Source: Cyanobium sp. ATX 6F1 (GTDB lineage Bacteria > Cyanobacteriota > Cyanobacteriia > PCC-6307 > Cyanobiaceae). From it: a DNA stretch of 58,991 nt. The translations under genes and the position numbers were made by a program. This document shows, piece by piece, positions 27,392 through 36,638 of this stretch (positions are counted from its first letter, which is position 1; each line of letters begins with the position of its first letter). The stretch spans positions 1 through 58,991 of the forward strand of contig NZ_JAGQCS010000013.1 in the NCBI RefSeq assembly GCF_024346315.1, in the 5' to 3' direction. The notes under the pieces were generated by a model. It was not told the DNA's origin. It saw nothing but the letters and a program-made list of their open reading frames with translations, and did not search any database.

Positions 27392-28296
27392 CGATTGGAG
27401 CCATCGCCACCGGAACCGCCGCTGGCGGCCTCAGGAGCGCTTTCTGCCTTGGGCCAATCCGCTTCCCAGTAGCTGATGCCGTCACGATCGAAGGGCCGCC
27501 CTCCCAGGCGCTTGGTGTCCAGATGGGTGGTGGCCATGGAGGTGACCAGGCCGCCGATTTCCATCGGCCCGAGATCGGTTTTGAGGTCCTTGCCGGCCGA
27601 GCCGATCAGGCTGGGGAGCTGCAGCAGGTTCTCCGGCCGGATGAGCTTGCTGAACAGGGCATTGAGCAGCAACTTCTGACGTTCAAGGCGGCCGATGTCG
27701 CCCTCCTCATCGTGACGGAAGCGAATGAAACCCTCGAGATCGCGCCCCTTGAGGGTCTGCAGACCCGGCTTGAGATCGATGTAGAGCCCCTGGCTGTTGT
27801 CGGTGTAGTACATGCGCTTGGGCACATTCACCTCCAGCCCCCCGAGTTGGTCGCCGAGGCGGCGAATCGCCGAGAGGTTCACCACCATGTGGTGCTCGAT
27901 CGGCCGGCCCACCTGGCGGGAGAGTTCCCGCTTCACCGCCTCCGTTCCCCCGAGGCTGTAGAGGGCGTTCGCCTTGAGCGGCCCGAAACCATTGGAGTCG
28001 ATGTAGGTGTCCCGGGGCACCTGGGTGAGGCTGGTGACCCCGTTGTGCACCTTCACCAGGTACATCACATCGGTGTTGCCGCCGCCCACGTCGGTGCCCA
28101 GCACCACCAGCTCCTGATCCCCCAGGCCCGTCCAGGCGGCGAAGGGGTTAGCGAGGGCTTGGTTCTTGGTCAGCAGATCTCCCTTGAGCCAACCCGCCAA
28201 TGGGCCCGCCAGCACCAGACCACCGCCGAGCCCCACGGCCGTGGCCAGCAGCACCGGAGCCCAGCTGCTGCGCTTTTTCAAGGCAGAACTTTTCAT
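27373..28296 (-). CDS. LytR-CpsA-Psr (LCP) family protein
   Basis: LCP enzymes transfer polysaccharide from a lipid carrier to peptidoglycan or, in cyanobacteria, to other surface sites. The product is 307 residues. An N-terminal TM anchor (residues 13-34) is followed by the LCP domain, with LGTDVGGGNTDVMYLV, VPRDTYID, GRDLEGFIRFRHDEEGDIGR and the RLERQKLLL region that carry the pyrophosphate-binding Arg/Asp residues. The ABC exporter lies 107 bases upstream on the same strand. Confidence 0.92.
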   Translation of the reverse strand: MKSSALKKRSSWAPVLLATAVGLGGGLVLAGPLAGWLKGDLLTKNQALANPFAAWTGLGDQELVVLGTDVGGGNTDVMYLVKVHNGVTSLTQVPRDTYIDSNGFGPLKANALYSLGGTEAVKRELSRQVGRPIEHHMVVNLSAIRRLGDQLGGLEVNVPKRMYYTDNSQGLYIDLKPGLQTLKGRDLEGFIRFRHDEEGDIGRLERQKLLLNALFSKLIRPENLLQLPSLIGSAGKDLKTDLGPMEIGGLVTSMATTHLDTKRLGGRPFDRDGISYWEADWPKAESAPEAASGGSGGDGSNRYKFLF

Positions 28297-28403
28297 GATC
28301 TGAACTTATTTCATCCCTCTGGCCCCTCTCTTCCATCCCGGTTAAGTCCTAAGCCAGTTCGGGTTCTGACCTTTCCCCTGGCCCGCCCCCGATCCAGGGC
28401 TCG

Positions 28404-30224
<1,821 letters not shown>

Positions 30225-30460
30225 GGGGCGCGGCTGCAGAACGCCATTCAAAAGGCCAGCCCCGAAGGACGGGCCCCTGGTGTCTCCGAGCGAGCGGGCT
30301 GCTGCAGAGACCTGGCGTGTTCGCAGGGTGCCGCCTGCGTCACGCTGCGCGCCCTGCCCATGAGTTCCATCGCTGCTTCGGTGGCAAAGCACACCAAGCG
30401 GGCCTTGGCGATTTCAGTCGGTTGCCTTAGACCGGAAGTGTCTCCACCAAGGAGGTTCCC

Positions 30461-30661
30461 ATGACCCGATCGAGAGCGTTCCATCGCTTCCATCGCTGGA
30501 CAGCCAAAATCCGCCGCCGTCACCTGCGCGCTGCCCTGCCCGAGCCCCGGGAAGGGGAACTGGCCCTGCTCAAGCCCGGGGCCGATCTGCGCCACCACGA
30601 CTGGGAACGGGATCAACGGGCCGATCTGATCGAGACCGAGGAGAAGCTCAGCCTCGCCTAG
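30461..30661 (+). CDS. Small basic protein, unknown function
   Basis: The product is 66 residues, very rich in Arg/His at the N-terminus and charged throughout. It has a near-perfect Shine-Dalgarno AAGGAGGT at 30449-30456, 4 bases before the start, stronger than most in the window, which suggests real and efficient translation. I do not recognise the family. Confidence 0.6.
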   Translation: MTRSRAFHRFHRWTAKIRRRHLRAALPEPREGELALLKPGADLRHHDWERDQRADLIETEEKLSLA

Positions 30662-30748
30662 GGACGCCTCAGCAGCACAGCTTCCTCTCCAGGTGGAACC
30701 ATCCGTGGCATGGCCTGAGCTGAGCTGGTGCTGCTGGCTCCAGGCGGT

Positions 30749-31132
30749 TCACCAGCGGTTACCGCCACCACCGCCGTAGCCGCCACCACCGCCACCGCCG
30801 CCTCCTCCGCCTCCGTAGCCGCCGGCACCAGCGCCGCCGCCACCGCCGTAACCACCACGGCCGCCGCCGCCTCCACCGCCTCCGGTGCGCTCACGGGGGG
30901 TGGCCTTGTTGACGCGGATCATCCGCCCCATCCACTCCACATCCTGGAGGTCGTCAATGGCTTTTTGCTCTTCGGCATCACTTGCCAACTCGACGAAGGC
31001 GAAACCGCGCTTGCGGCCGGTTTCGCGGTCGAGGGGAAGGCTGCATTGACGGACTTCGCCGTATTGGCCGAAAAGATCGACCAGATCCTCCTGTTCAGCC
31101 TGGAACGAGAGGTTGCCTACGTAAATGGTCAT
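30749..31132 (-). CDS. RRM RNA-binding protein with Gly-rich tail (Rbp type)
   Basis: The product is 127 residues. One RRM occupies residues 1-82 with RNP2 IYVGNL and RNP1 KRGFAFVEL; the rest is Gly/Tyr repeats ending NRW. Cyanobacterial Rbp proteins of this form are often cold-induced and influence thylakoid mRNA localisation. The start ATG at 31132 has AAGGA just upstream. The helicase lies further along on the same strand, with two small genes between. Confidence 0.92.
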   Translation of the reverse strand: MTIYVGNLSFQAEQEDLVDLFGQYGEVRQCSLPLDRETGRKRGFAFVELASDAEEQKAIDDLQDVEWMGRMIRVNKATPRERTGGGGGGGGRGGYGGGGGAGAGGYGGGGGGGGGGGGYGGGGGNRW

Positions 31133-31330
31133 TCCTTGATGGGAACCTGGAACTGATTCGCTGATGCTGGGGTTCCTCAAGGAAAGCCCGTCGGAAGTCC
31201 TTACCGAGCAAGCCGATTGGAGCCTGAAAGCCTGTGAATCGGCAGCAACTTTACAGGGTCAGCGCTGGGCGTCCCAAGCGGTCTGGAGCGCCTGGATGGG
31301 GGCCCCGAGAAAAGACCACGAAGCCGGCAT

Positions 31331-31359
31331 TCGAAAATCGAGCCAATCATTGTTAGGAT
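31331..31359 (+). promoter_or_regulatory. Probable sigma-70-type promoter with extended -10
   Basis: TGTTAGGAT at 31351-31359 reads as an extended -10 (TGnTAnnAT form), with TTCGAA at 31331-31336 as a weak -35 and an 18-base spacer. Transcription would start near 31366, and a GGAG and ATG follow by 31383. This position supports the short start of the next gene. Confidence 0.45.
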
Positions 31360-31382
31360 TTCAACACTGTGCTCCCGGAGTG

Positions 31383-31583
31383 ATGGCTGCCCCCGTTCCC
31401 TGGAGTCTGGCCTGGAGCAACGACGGCGAACTCGCCCCCCAGGACCGTTTCGACCTGTTCCAGAGCCTGGTCGCGACCGAGTCGGAGTCCTCTCAGTCCA
31501 CGTTGATCGCCATGATCGAGCGGATGCCCCTTGATCAGGTGTCGATGCTCTCCACAGGCGATGTGACGGGCCTCTGCGCCTGA
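31383..31583 (+). CDS. Small protein, unknown function
   Basis: The product is 66 residues, acidic, starting MAAPVPWSLAWSNDGEL. The chosen start has GGAG 2 bases upstream at 31377-31380 and lies behind a good promoter candidate. An in-frame earlier start at 31164 would add 73 residues, but that would run through the promoter. I recognise no family; the compact form (DRFDLFQSLVATESES, helical) suggests a small regulatory or accessory protein. Confidence 0.55.
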   Translation: MAAPVPWSLAWSNDGELAPQDRFDLFQSLVATESESSQSTLIAMIERMPLDQVSMLSTGDVTGLCA

Positions 31584-31632
31584 GGCGCCGAGGCGCTTTT
31601 CATCCAGCTGAGACGCCTTGCCCTGCAGGGCC

Positions 31633-31923
31633 TCAGCTGAACTTGAAGCGGCTGCTGGCGAGCTTGGTGCAGGTGGCCTGGGCATCGCTCAGGCTGGCGT
31701 TCTGGCTCACCTGATCCACGAAACAGGTGCAGGCATAGGAGGCCATGCCGGCCGGGGGCTCCTTGCCGGAGGCACTCACCACAGCTGAGAAACCGGCCAG
31801 GCAGAGCTGGTTGATGGTCTCAGTGGCGCTGGCGGCAGCCGGCAGGGGCATGGAGCCGAACAGGCCGGCCCCAAACACCGCCAGGGTGGTCTTCAAGGTC
31901 CAGGAAAGGGTCGGCCGTGTCAT
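31633..31923 (-). CDS. Small secreted cysteine-containing protein
   Basis: The product is 96 residues with a signal peptide (residues 9-32, ending PAAASA). The mature part has four cysteines (LCLAGF, YACTCFVDQ, ATCTKL), consistent with disulfides in the periplasm or thylakoid lumen. It begins 5 bases after the helicase stop. An alternative GTG at 31932 overlaps that stop (GTGA) and would add three residues. Family not recognised. Confidence 0.65.
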   Translation of the reverse strand: MTRPTLSWTLKTTLAVFGAGLFGSMPLPAAASATETINQLCLAGFSAVVSASGKEPPAGMASYACTCFVDQVSQNASLSDAQATCTKLASSRFKFS

Positions 31924-31928
31924 GGGGT

Positions 31929-33842
31929 TCACACAGGGGAACGGGTGATCTGGAGCTCCTTGTTCATCACCTTCAGGCGCTTGAGCGACTGAAACACGTC
32001 ATCGGGCATGCCCGTGGGCAGGTCGATGGTGCTGTGGGTGTCGAAGATCTGAATCCGACCGATCGAGCGGCCGGCCAATCCGGCTTCGTTGGCGATGGCC
32101 CCGACGATGTTGCCGGGCTTGACCCGATCGCGCCAGCCCACCTCGATGCGGAAACGGTCCATGTTCTCCTCGCTGGGGCCGTCGCCACCCTCAGCACGCT
32201 GGGGGAAGCGACCACCCACCGAGCGGGCCGGGCGTTCGCCGCGGCGATCGAGCCCGCCGGCGGAGGGACGGTCCCGGTCCCGGGGGGAGGCCATGGACTG
32301 GCGCAGCCAGTTCTCATCACCGTGAACCAGCAGGGGACCCTGGCCCACCGCCAGTTGCAGGGCCGCCAGGGCCAGTTGGTCGGGGCTGGCGTTGATCTCC
32401 TGGGCGACCCGCTGCAGGATTTCCGCCAGCAGGGCCCGCTCTTCTTCGCTGGAGCTCGGTTCCTGAACGGTGGTGGTCAACTTCTGGCGCAGGCGATCGA
32501 GCCGGCTCTGGTTGATGGTGGCGTTGCTGGGCACCTCCATGGGCTCAATCGGGCGCCCGACGGCGCGCTCGAGGCCACCGAGGAAACGGCGCTCACGGGG
32601 GGTCAGAAACAGGATGGCGTTACCGCTGCGGCCCGCCCGGCCGGTGCGGCCAATGCGGTGCACATAGGCCTCGCTGTCGAAGGGGATGTCGTAGTTGATC
32701 ACCAGGCTGATGCGCTCGACATCGAGCCCACGGGCGGCCACGTCGGTAGCAACCAGCACGTCGACCTTGCCGTTGCGCAGGCGATCGATCGTGCGCTCCC
32801 GCTGGGTCTGGGGCACATCGCCATTGAGCACCGCCACGTCGTAGCCGCTCTGCTCAAGGGATTCGGCCACCGTGAGGGTGATCGCCTTGGTGCGGGCAAA
32901 GATGATCACGCCTTCGCTGGTTTCGGCCTCGAGCACACGGCTGAGGGCTTCCAGCTTGTGGGGCGCATTCACCATCAGGTAACGCTGGCGGATGCGGCTG
33001 GCGTCGTCGCCCTTCTGGCGAATGGTGACTTCGGCTGGATCGTTCAGATACTTCTGGGAGATGCGCCGGATCTCCGAGGGCATCGTGGCCGAGAACAGCA
33101 CCACCTGGCGCTGCTCGGGCAGCTGGGTGAGCACCCATTCGACGTCGTCGATGAAGCCCATGCGCAACATCTCATCGGCCTCATCGAGCACCAATGTCTT
33201 GAGGCCGGACAGATCGAGGGTGCCCTGGCGCATGTGGTCCATCACCCGGCCAGGGGTGCCCACCACCACCTGCACGCCCCGCTTGAGACGGGCGATCTGG
33301 TCGCGGAAATCAGCGCCGCCGTAGATCGGCAGGACGCGGATGTGGGGCAGGTTGACGGCGAAGCTGTTGAAGGCTTCGGCCACCTGCAGGGCTAGCTCGC
33401 GGGTGGGGGTCAGCACCAGCACCTGGGGGGTGCGTTGGTGCAGATCCATGCGGGCCAGCATCGGCAGGGCGAAGGCCGCCGTCTTGCCGGTGCCGGTCTG
33501 GGCCTGGCCCACCAGATCACGGCCCAGCATCAGCTCGGGGATGGCGGCTTGCTGGATCGGGGTTGGCTCCTTGTAGCCAAGGCTGGCGACGGCCTGGAGC
33601 ACCTCGGGCACAAAGCCGAAGGAGGCAAAGCCATTGGAGCTGTCGCTGGAGGCTTCAGGGATGGTGCTGGCTGGGGTGTTGAGGGTTGTAGTCGCCGCGG
33701 CAGCGTTGGCGCCGCCATCGCTTGGATCGAGCGGGCCGATCAAGGTGGTGTCGAGTTCGGCGGCGCTGGTGGTCGCGGGAAGTTCAGCCGCGCTGAGATC
33801 AACCGTGCAGCCGAAGCTTTCGCACGCAGGGGTGTTAGTCAC
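31929..33842 (-). CDS. deaD: DEAD-box ATP-dependent RNA helicase (DeaD/CsdA/CrhR type)
   Basis: The product is 637 residues with a GTG start. The Q motif FASFGFVPEVLQAV, motif I AQTGTGKT, motif II VLDEADEML, SAT, and motif VI HRIGRTGRAGR are present. A C-terminal RNA-binding DbpA-like domain (RFRIEVGWRDRVKPGNIVGAI) follows an Arg-rich linker. In cyanobacteria this helicase type unwinds RNA and is often cold- or redox-regulated. The first 70 residues are a low-complexity Ala/Thr tail. A 207-base non-coding leader separates it from the upstream gene, long enough to carry regulation, though I see no defined element. Confidence 0.94.
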   Translation of the reverse strand: MTNTPACESFGCTVDLSAAELPATTSAAELDTTLIGPLDPSDGGANAAAATTTLNTPASTIPEASSDSSNGFASFGFVPEVLQAVASLGYKEPTPIQQAAIPELMLGRDLVGQAQTGTGKTAAFALPMLARMDLHQRTPQVLVLTPTRELALQVAEAFNSFAVNLPHIRVLPIYGGADFRDQIARLKRGVQVVVGTPGRVMDHMRQGTLDLSGLKTLVLDEADEMLRMGFIDDVEWVLTQLPEQRQVVLFSATMPSEIRRISQKYLNDPAEVTIRQKGDDASRIRQRYLMVNAPHKLEALSRVLEAETSEGVIIFARTKAITLTVAESLEQSGYDVAVLNGDVPQTQRERTIDRLRNGKVDVLVATDVAARGLDVERISLVINYDIPFDSEAYVHRIGRTGRAGRSGNAILFLTPRERRFLGGLERAVGRPIEPMEVPSNATINQSRLDRLRQKLTTTVQEPSSSEEERALLAEILQRVAQEINASPDQLALAALQLAVGQGPLLVHGDENWLRQSMASPRDRDRPSAGGLDRRGERPARSVGGRFPQRAEGGDGPSEENMDRFRIEVGWRDRVKPGNIVGAIANEAGLAGRSIGRIQIFDTHSTIDLPTGMPDDVFQSLKRLKVMNKELQITRSPV

Positions 33843-34049
33843 GTATTCGTTAAAGGGCCTTGGCCTGGATGTCCTTCAATGCAGGCCGGCAGTCACACGC
33901 TGAATCCCAAGATGGGAATTCCAAGAAAAACGGCTTGCCCTTAATCAAAGGGTGAAATTCCACCTTAACACCCGGGCTCACCTTTGCCCAGGCGCTCCGA
34001 TCGAGGCTCCCTTGGGTTCGAGGGAAAACCAACCACTCCCCAGCGCCCG

Positions 34050-34394
34050 TCAGCGTCCGTAGTCATCGGAGACCCGCTCGATGTCGTCTTCCCGCAGTGT
34101 TGCTCCGAGCTGCACTTCGACGATCAGCAGATCCTCATCTGCGGCGCTGGCCCGGTGCAGGCTTCCCAGCGGCACCTGGAACGTGCTGCCCACGGCGCAG
34201 GCCTGGCGGCTGCCGTCCAGCTCCAGCCAACCGCTGCCCGCCACCACCACCCAGTGCTCGTCGCGGTGGTGGTGGCGCTGCAGGCTGATGCGCTGGCCAG
34301 CGCGGATCAACAGGCGCTTGACCAGATAGCCAGGGCCTTCGCCCAGGGGCTCGAACCAACCCCAGGGGCGCTCTTCCCGCGTCATCGCCGACAT
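34050..34394 (-). CDS. Cupin, mannose-6-phosphate isomerase type II-like
   Basis: The product is 114 residues. REERPWGWFEPL is the signature beginning of the GMP/PMI type-II cupin domain, and the metal site is in SLQRHHHRDEHWVVVAGSGW, then GSLHRASA. The fold normally isomerises mannose-6-phosphate. Only the isomerase domain is present (no nucleotidyltransferase), as in short stand-alone members. A start at 34385 is possible. The deaD leader is downstream. Confidence 0.82.
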   Translation of the reverse strand: MSAMTREERPWGWFEPLGEGPGYLVKRLLIRAGQRISLQRHHHRDEHWVVVAGSGWLELDGSRQACAVGSTFQVPLGSLHRASAADEDLLIVEVQLGATLREDDIERVSDDYGR

Positions 34395-34949
34395 CGCTCG
34401 GGCTGGGCCATGTTGGCGTGGCCCAGCGGGGTTAGGGATGAACGGATCCAACTGGGACCCTGATGCGGAAGGCTGGGATCACAATCCCACCGGCACCTCG
34501 TTCAGCTCAGCCCGCCAATCGCCCTCGGTGCTGGGTGTGGTGATTGCGGCAAGAATCGATGAACCTGACCTTGTTGCCACCCTCCAGCCCCCGTTCGTCT
34601 TCAGACCATCAAGGGGGCGAGGGTGAAATGTTTCATCAGAGACGCCTGGGGCCGGGTGTTCCAGGTGGCTGCCCTATTTCACCTTCGGGGCACCTCGCTG
34701 ACATCCATCAAGATGCCGGGTCATCGATGCAGAAGGTGGTTCCGGATGGAACCCAAGGGCGCACGTCAGGGGAGACTATTGGAGCAGGGTCTCTGATGGA
34801 AACGACGCCAGCAAGGCTGGCCTCGACCGGGGTTTGGGGTGAACCTCCCTCCGGTGATTGAAGTATGGGTTGGCCGCCAGAGACACTTCCATTCCGTTCA
34901 CTTTTCGTTGGCATGTTGCGCTTCATAGGCCTCTGTGTTCGCGGCTTCA
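34395..34949. other. Unexplained 555-base region upstream of the cupin and downstream of recD
   Basis: I see no gene I can support here. It holds an 8-bp perfect hairpin (34403-34426), a GGGAT/ATCCC hairpin (34472-34485), CCAGC/GCTGG (34809-34821), a TGAAA/TTTCA repeat (34624-34635) and several short open frames. One of these reads like coding DNA (34569-34794 on the plus strand, GC-rich third positions, Cys/Arg-rich product) but lacks a clear start or family. The region could be a decayed gene or a structured RNA. Confidence 0.5.
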
Positions 34950-36638
34950 TCAAGCAGACCTGCCAAGCCCCAGCCAGCTGGGACTTGGCGGCGTGATCAG
35001 CAGGGCCCGCCCGCGGGCGCGGGTCAGACCGGTGTAAAGCAGCCGTGGATCCCAGCGCACCGACTCCGGCACCAGCAGCAACACCTCGCCGTACTGGCTG
35101 CCCTGGGACTTGTGGATCGTCAACGCCAGGGCCGGTTCCGCACCGGGCAGCCGATCGGGATGGATCAGCCGATGCCCCCCCTGGGCCGCTGGGGCGGCGA
35201 ACAGCACCTGACGCTCTCCGGCCCAGTCCACCACCACCCCCACATCGCCGTTGGCCAGCCCCTGCTCCGGCAGGTTGCGCTGGCAGAGCAGCGGCGTACC
35301 GATCGGCCAGAACCGCGGCGGCTGGCTGGCCAGCTCACCGAGCAGGGCGCGATGGATCGCTTCGACGCCCCAGGGGCCCCCGCGCACGGGGGTGAGCAGC
35401 ACGCAGGCCTCCAACTCCTCAAGCAAGGGCTCCACTTGAGCCTCCTTACCCTCGAGCTGGCTCGCCAACTGGCCCAGGCGACGTAGGTGGCGCTCCAGGC
35501 GCTGGCGCAGAACCGGAGGCAGCCGCCCTGGAGCGGCGCTCTGCCATTGAAGGTTGGCCCCTTCGCCAAGCCCCTCTAGGGCTCGCCTCAGCGCCACTGG
35601 ATCATGGTCACCCCGCTCCGCACCACGCAGGACGGCCGCCACCTCCGCCAGGGCCCCGTTGTTGCGGTAGATGGTGATCAGTTCGACGGCGGCGGTCCCC
35701 AGGGCCCGGAGGTTGCCCGGCCGGTGCAGTTCAAGCAGCACTGGCCCAAGGCCCACGGGCGGCAGCTGGGCCGGGTCCCCCACCAGCAGCAACCGCGCCG
35801 GGTCCGGCAGGGCCTCCAGCAGGGCCTGCATCAAGGGCAGATCCACCATCGACAGCTCATCCACCACCAACAGATCAAGGGCGAGGGGATGGCGGCGGTT
35901 CCGGCGGAATGTGTCACCGGTGCTCTCGAGCAACCGGTGCAAGGTGGTGCAGGGTGCCTCGGCCAGCCGGGCGGCGATGGGGGCCGGCACGCGCCCAAGG
36001 CCCTCGCCGATCGCCGCCTTGAGCCGGGCCGCCGCCTTGCCGGTGGGGGCCGCCAGGTGCAGACGCAGGCCAGGTAAGGGACCCTCGGCGTCCTGCTCCA
36101 GGGCCGCCGCCAGCATCTGCACCACGGTGCTGGTCTTGCCCGTGCCGGGGCCGCCCCCCAGCAGCACCAGTCCATGGCCCAGCAGGGCCGCCACCGCCTG
36201 TCGCTGGCGCGGATCGAGGGCGCCACGGCTGCCCGCCCGGTCCACGGCTGCGGCGATCAGCTCCGGCCCCGGTGCCTGCGGCCAGGGGCGGTTGGCCCGC
36301 TCGATCAAACGGCCGATCACCTGCTCCTGCAGCTCGTACCAGCGGCGCCAGGCGAGCTGGTCGCCCCGCAGCACCAGGGGAGACTCGGGGAGATCGCGCG
36401 CCAGGGGGGAGGCGGCCAGGGCCCGGCGGTGGCCGTCGGGCCAGGCCTCGGCCGAGAGGCCCTCCGGGGCAGGGCCCATCAACGCGAGCGCCAACTCACC
36501 CCGCTCCATGGCGCGGGTCAGGGCCGTGATCGCCTCGGCCACCAGCGGATCGGGGGCTGCCCCAACCAGCCGCGGCAGCGCCTCGGCCAGGGCCTGGCCC
36601 AGGGCCCCAAGCCAGGGGGCCTCGCCGGCGAGGCTCAT
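34950..36638 (-). CDS. recD: Exodeoxyribonuclease V alpha subunit (RecD)
   Basis: RecD is the 5'-3' helicase motor of RecBCD. The product is 562 residues. Walker A GGGPGTGKT is at 161-169, LLVVDELSMVDLPL is motif II, and ALTIHKSQGSQYGEVLLL and LLYTGLTRARGRALL are motifs V and VI. The ATG overlaps the recB stop (ATGA). The stop falls close to the unexplained region. Confidence 0.95.
   Translation of the reverse strand: MSLAGEAPWLGALGQALAEALPRLVGAAPDPLVAEAITALTRAMERGELALALMGPAPEGLSAEAWPDGHRRALAASPLARDLPESPLVLRGDQLAWRRWYELQEQVIGRLIERANRPWPQAPGPELIAAAVDRAGSRGALDPRQRQAVAALLGHGLVLLGGGPGTGKTSTVVQMLAAALEQDAEGPLPGLRLHLAAPTGKAAARLKAAIGEGLGRVPAPIAARLAEAPCTTLHRLLESTGDTFRRNRRHPLALDLLVVDELSMVDLPLMQALLEALPDPARLLLVGDPAQLPPVGLGPVLLELHRPGNLRALGTAAVELITIYRNNGALAEVAAVLRGAERGDHDPVALRRALEGLGEGANLQWQSAAPGRLPPVLRQRLERHLRRLGQLASQLEGKEAQVEPLLEELEACVLLTPVRGGPWGVEAIHRALLGELASQPPRFWPIGTPLLCQRNLPEQGLANGDVGVVVDWAGERQVLFAAPAAQGGHRLIHPDRLPGAEPALALTIHKSQGSQYGEVLLLVPESVRWDPRLLYTGLTRARGRALLITPPSPSWLGLGRSA

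Noticed and set aside
30749-30900. Repetitive DNA in the RRM gene as a repeat element
   Set aside because: It is the codon-level signature of the glycine-rich tail.
34544-34861. A 105-residue plus-strand ORF in the unexplained region
   Set aside because: No family, Gly/Ser/Pro-rich composition and no good ribosome-binding site.
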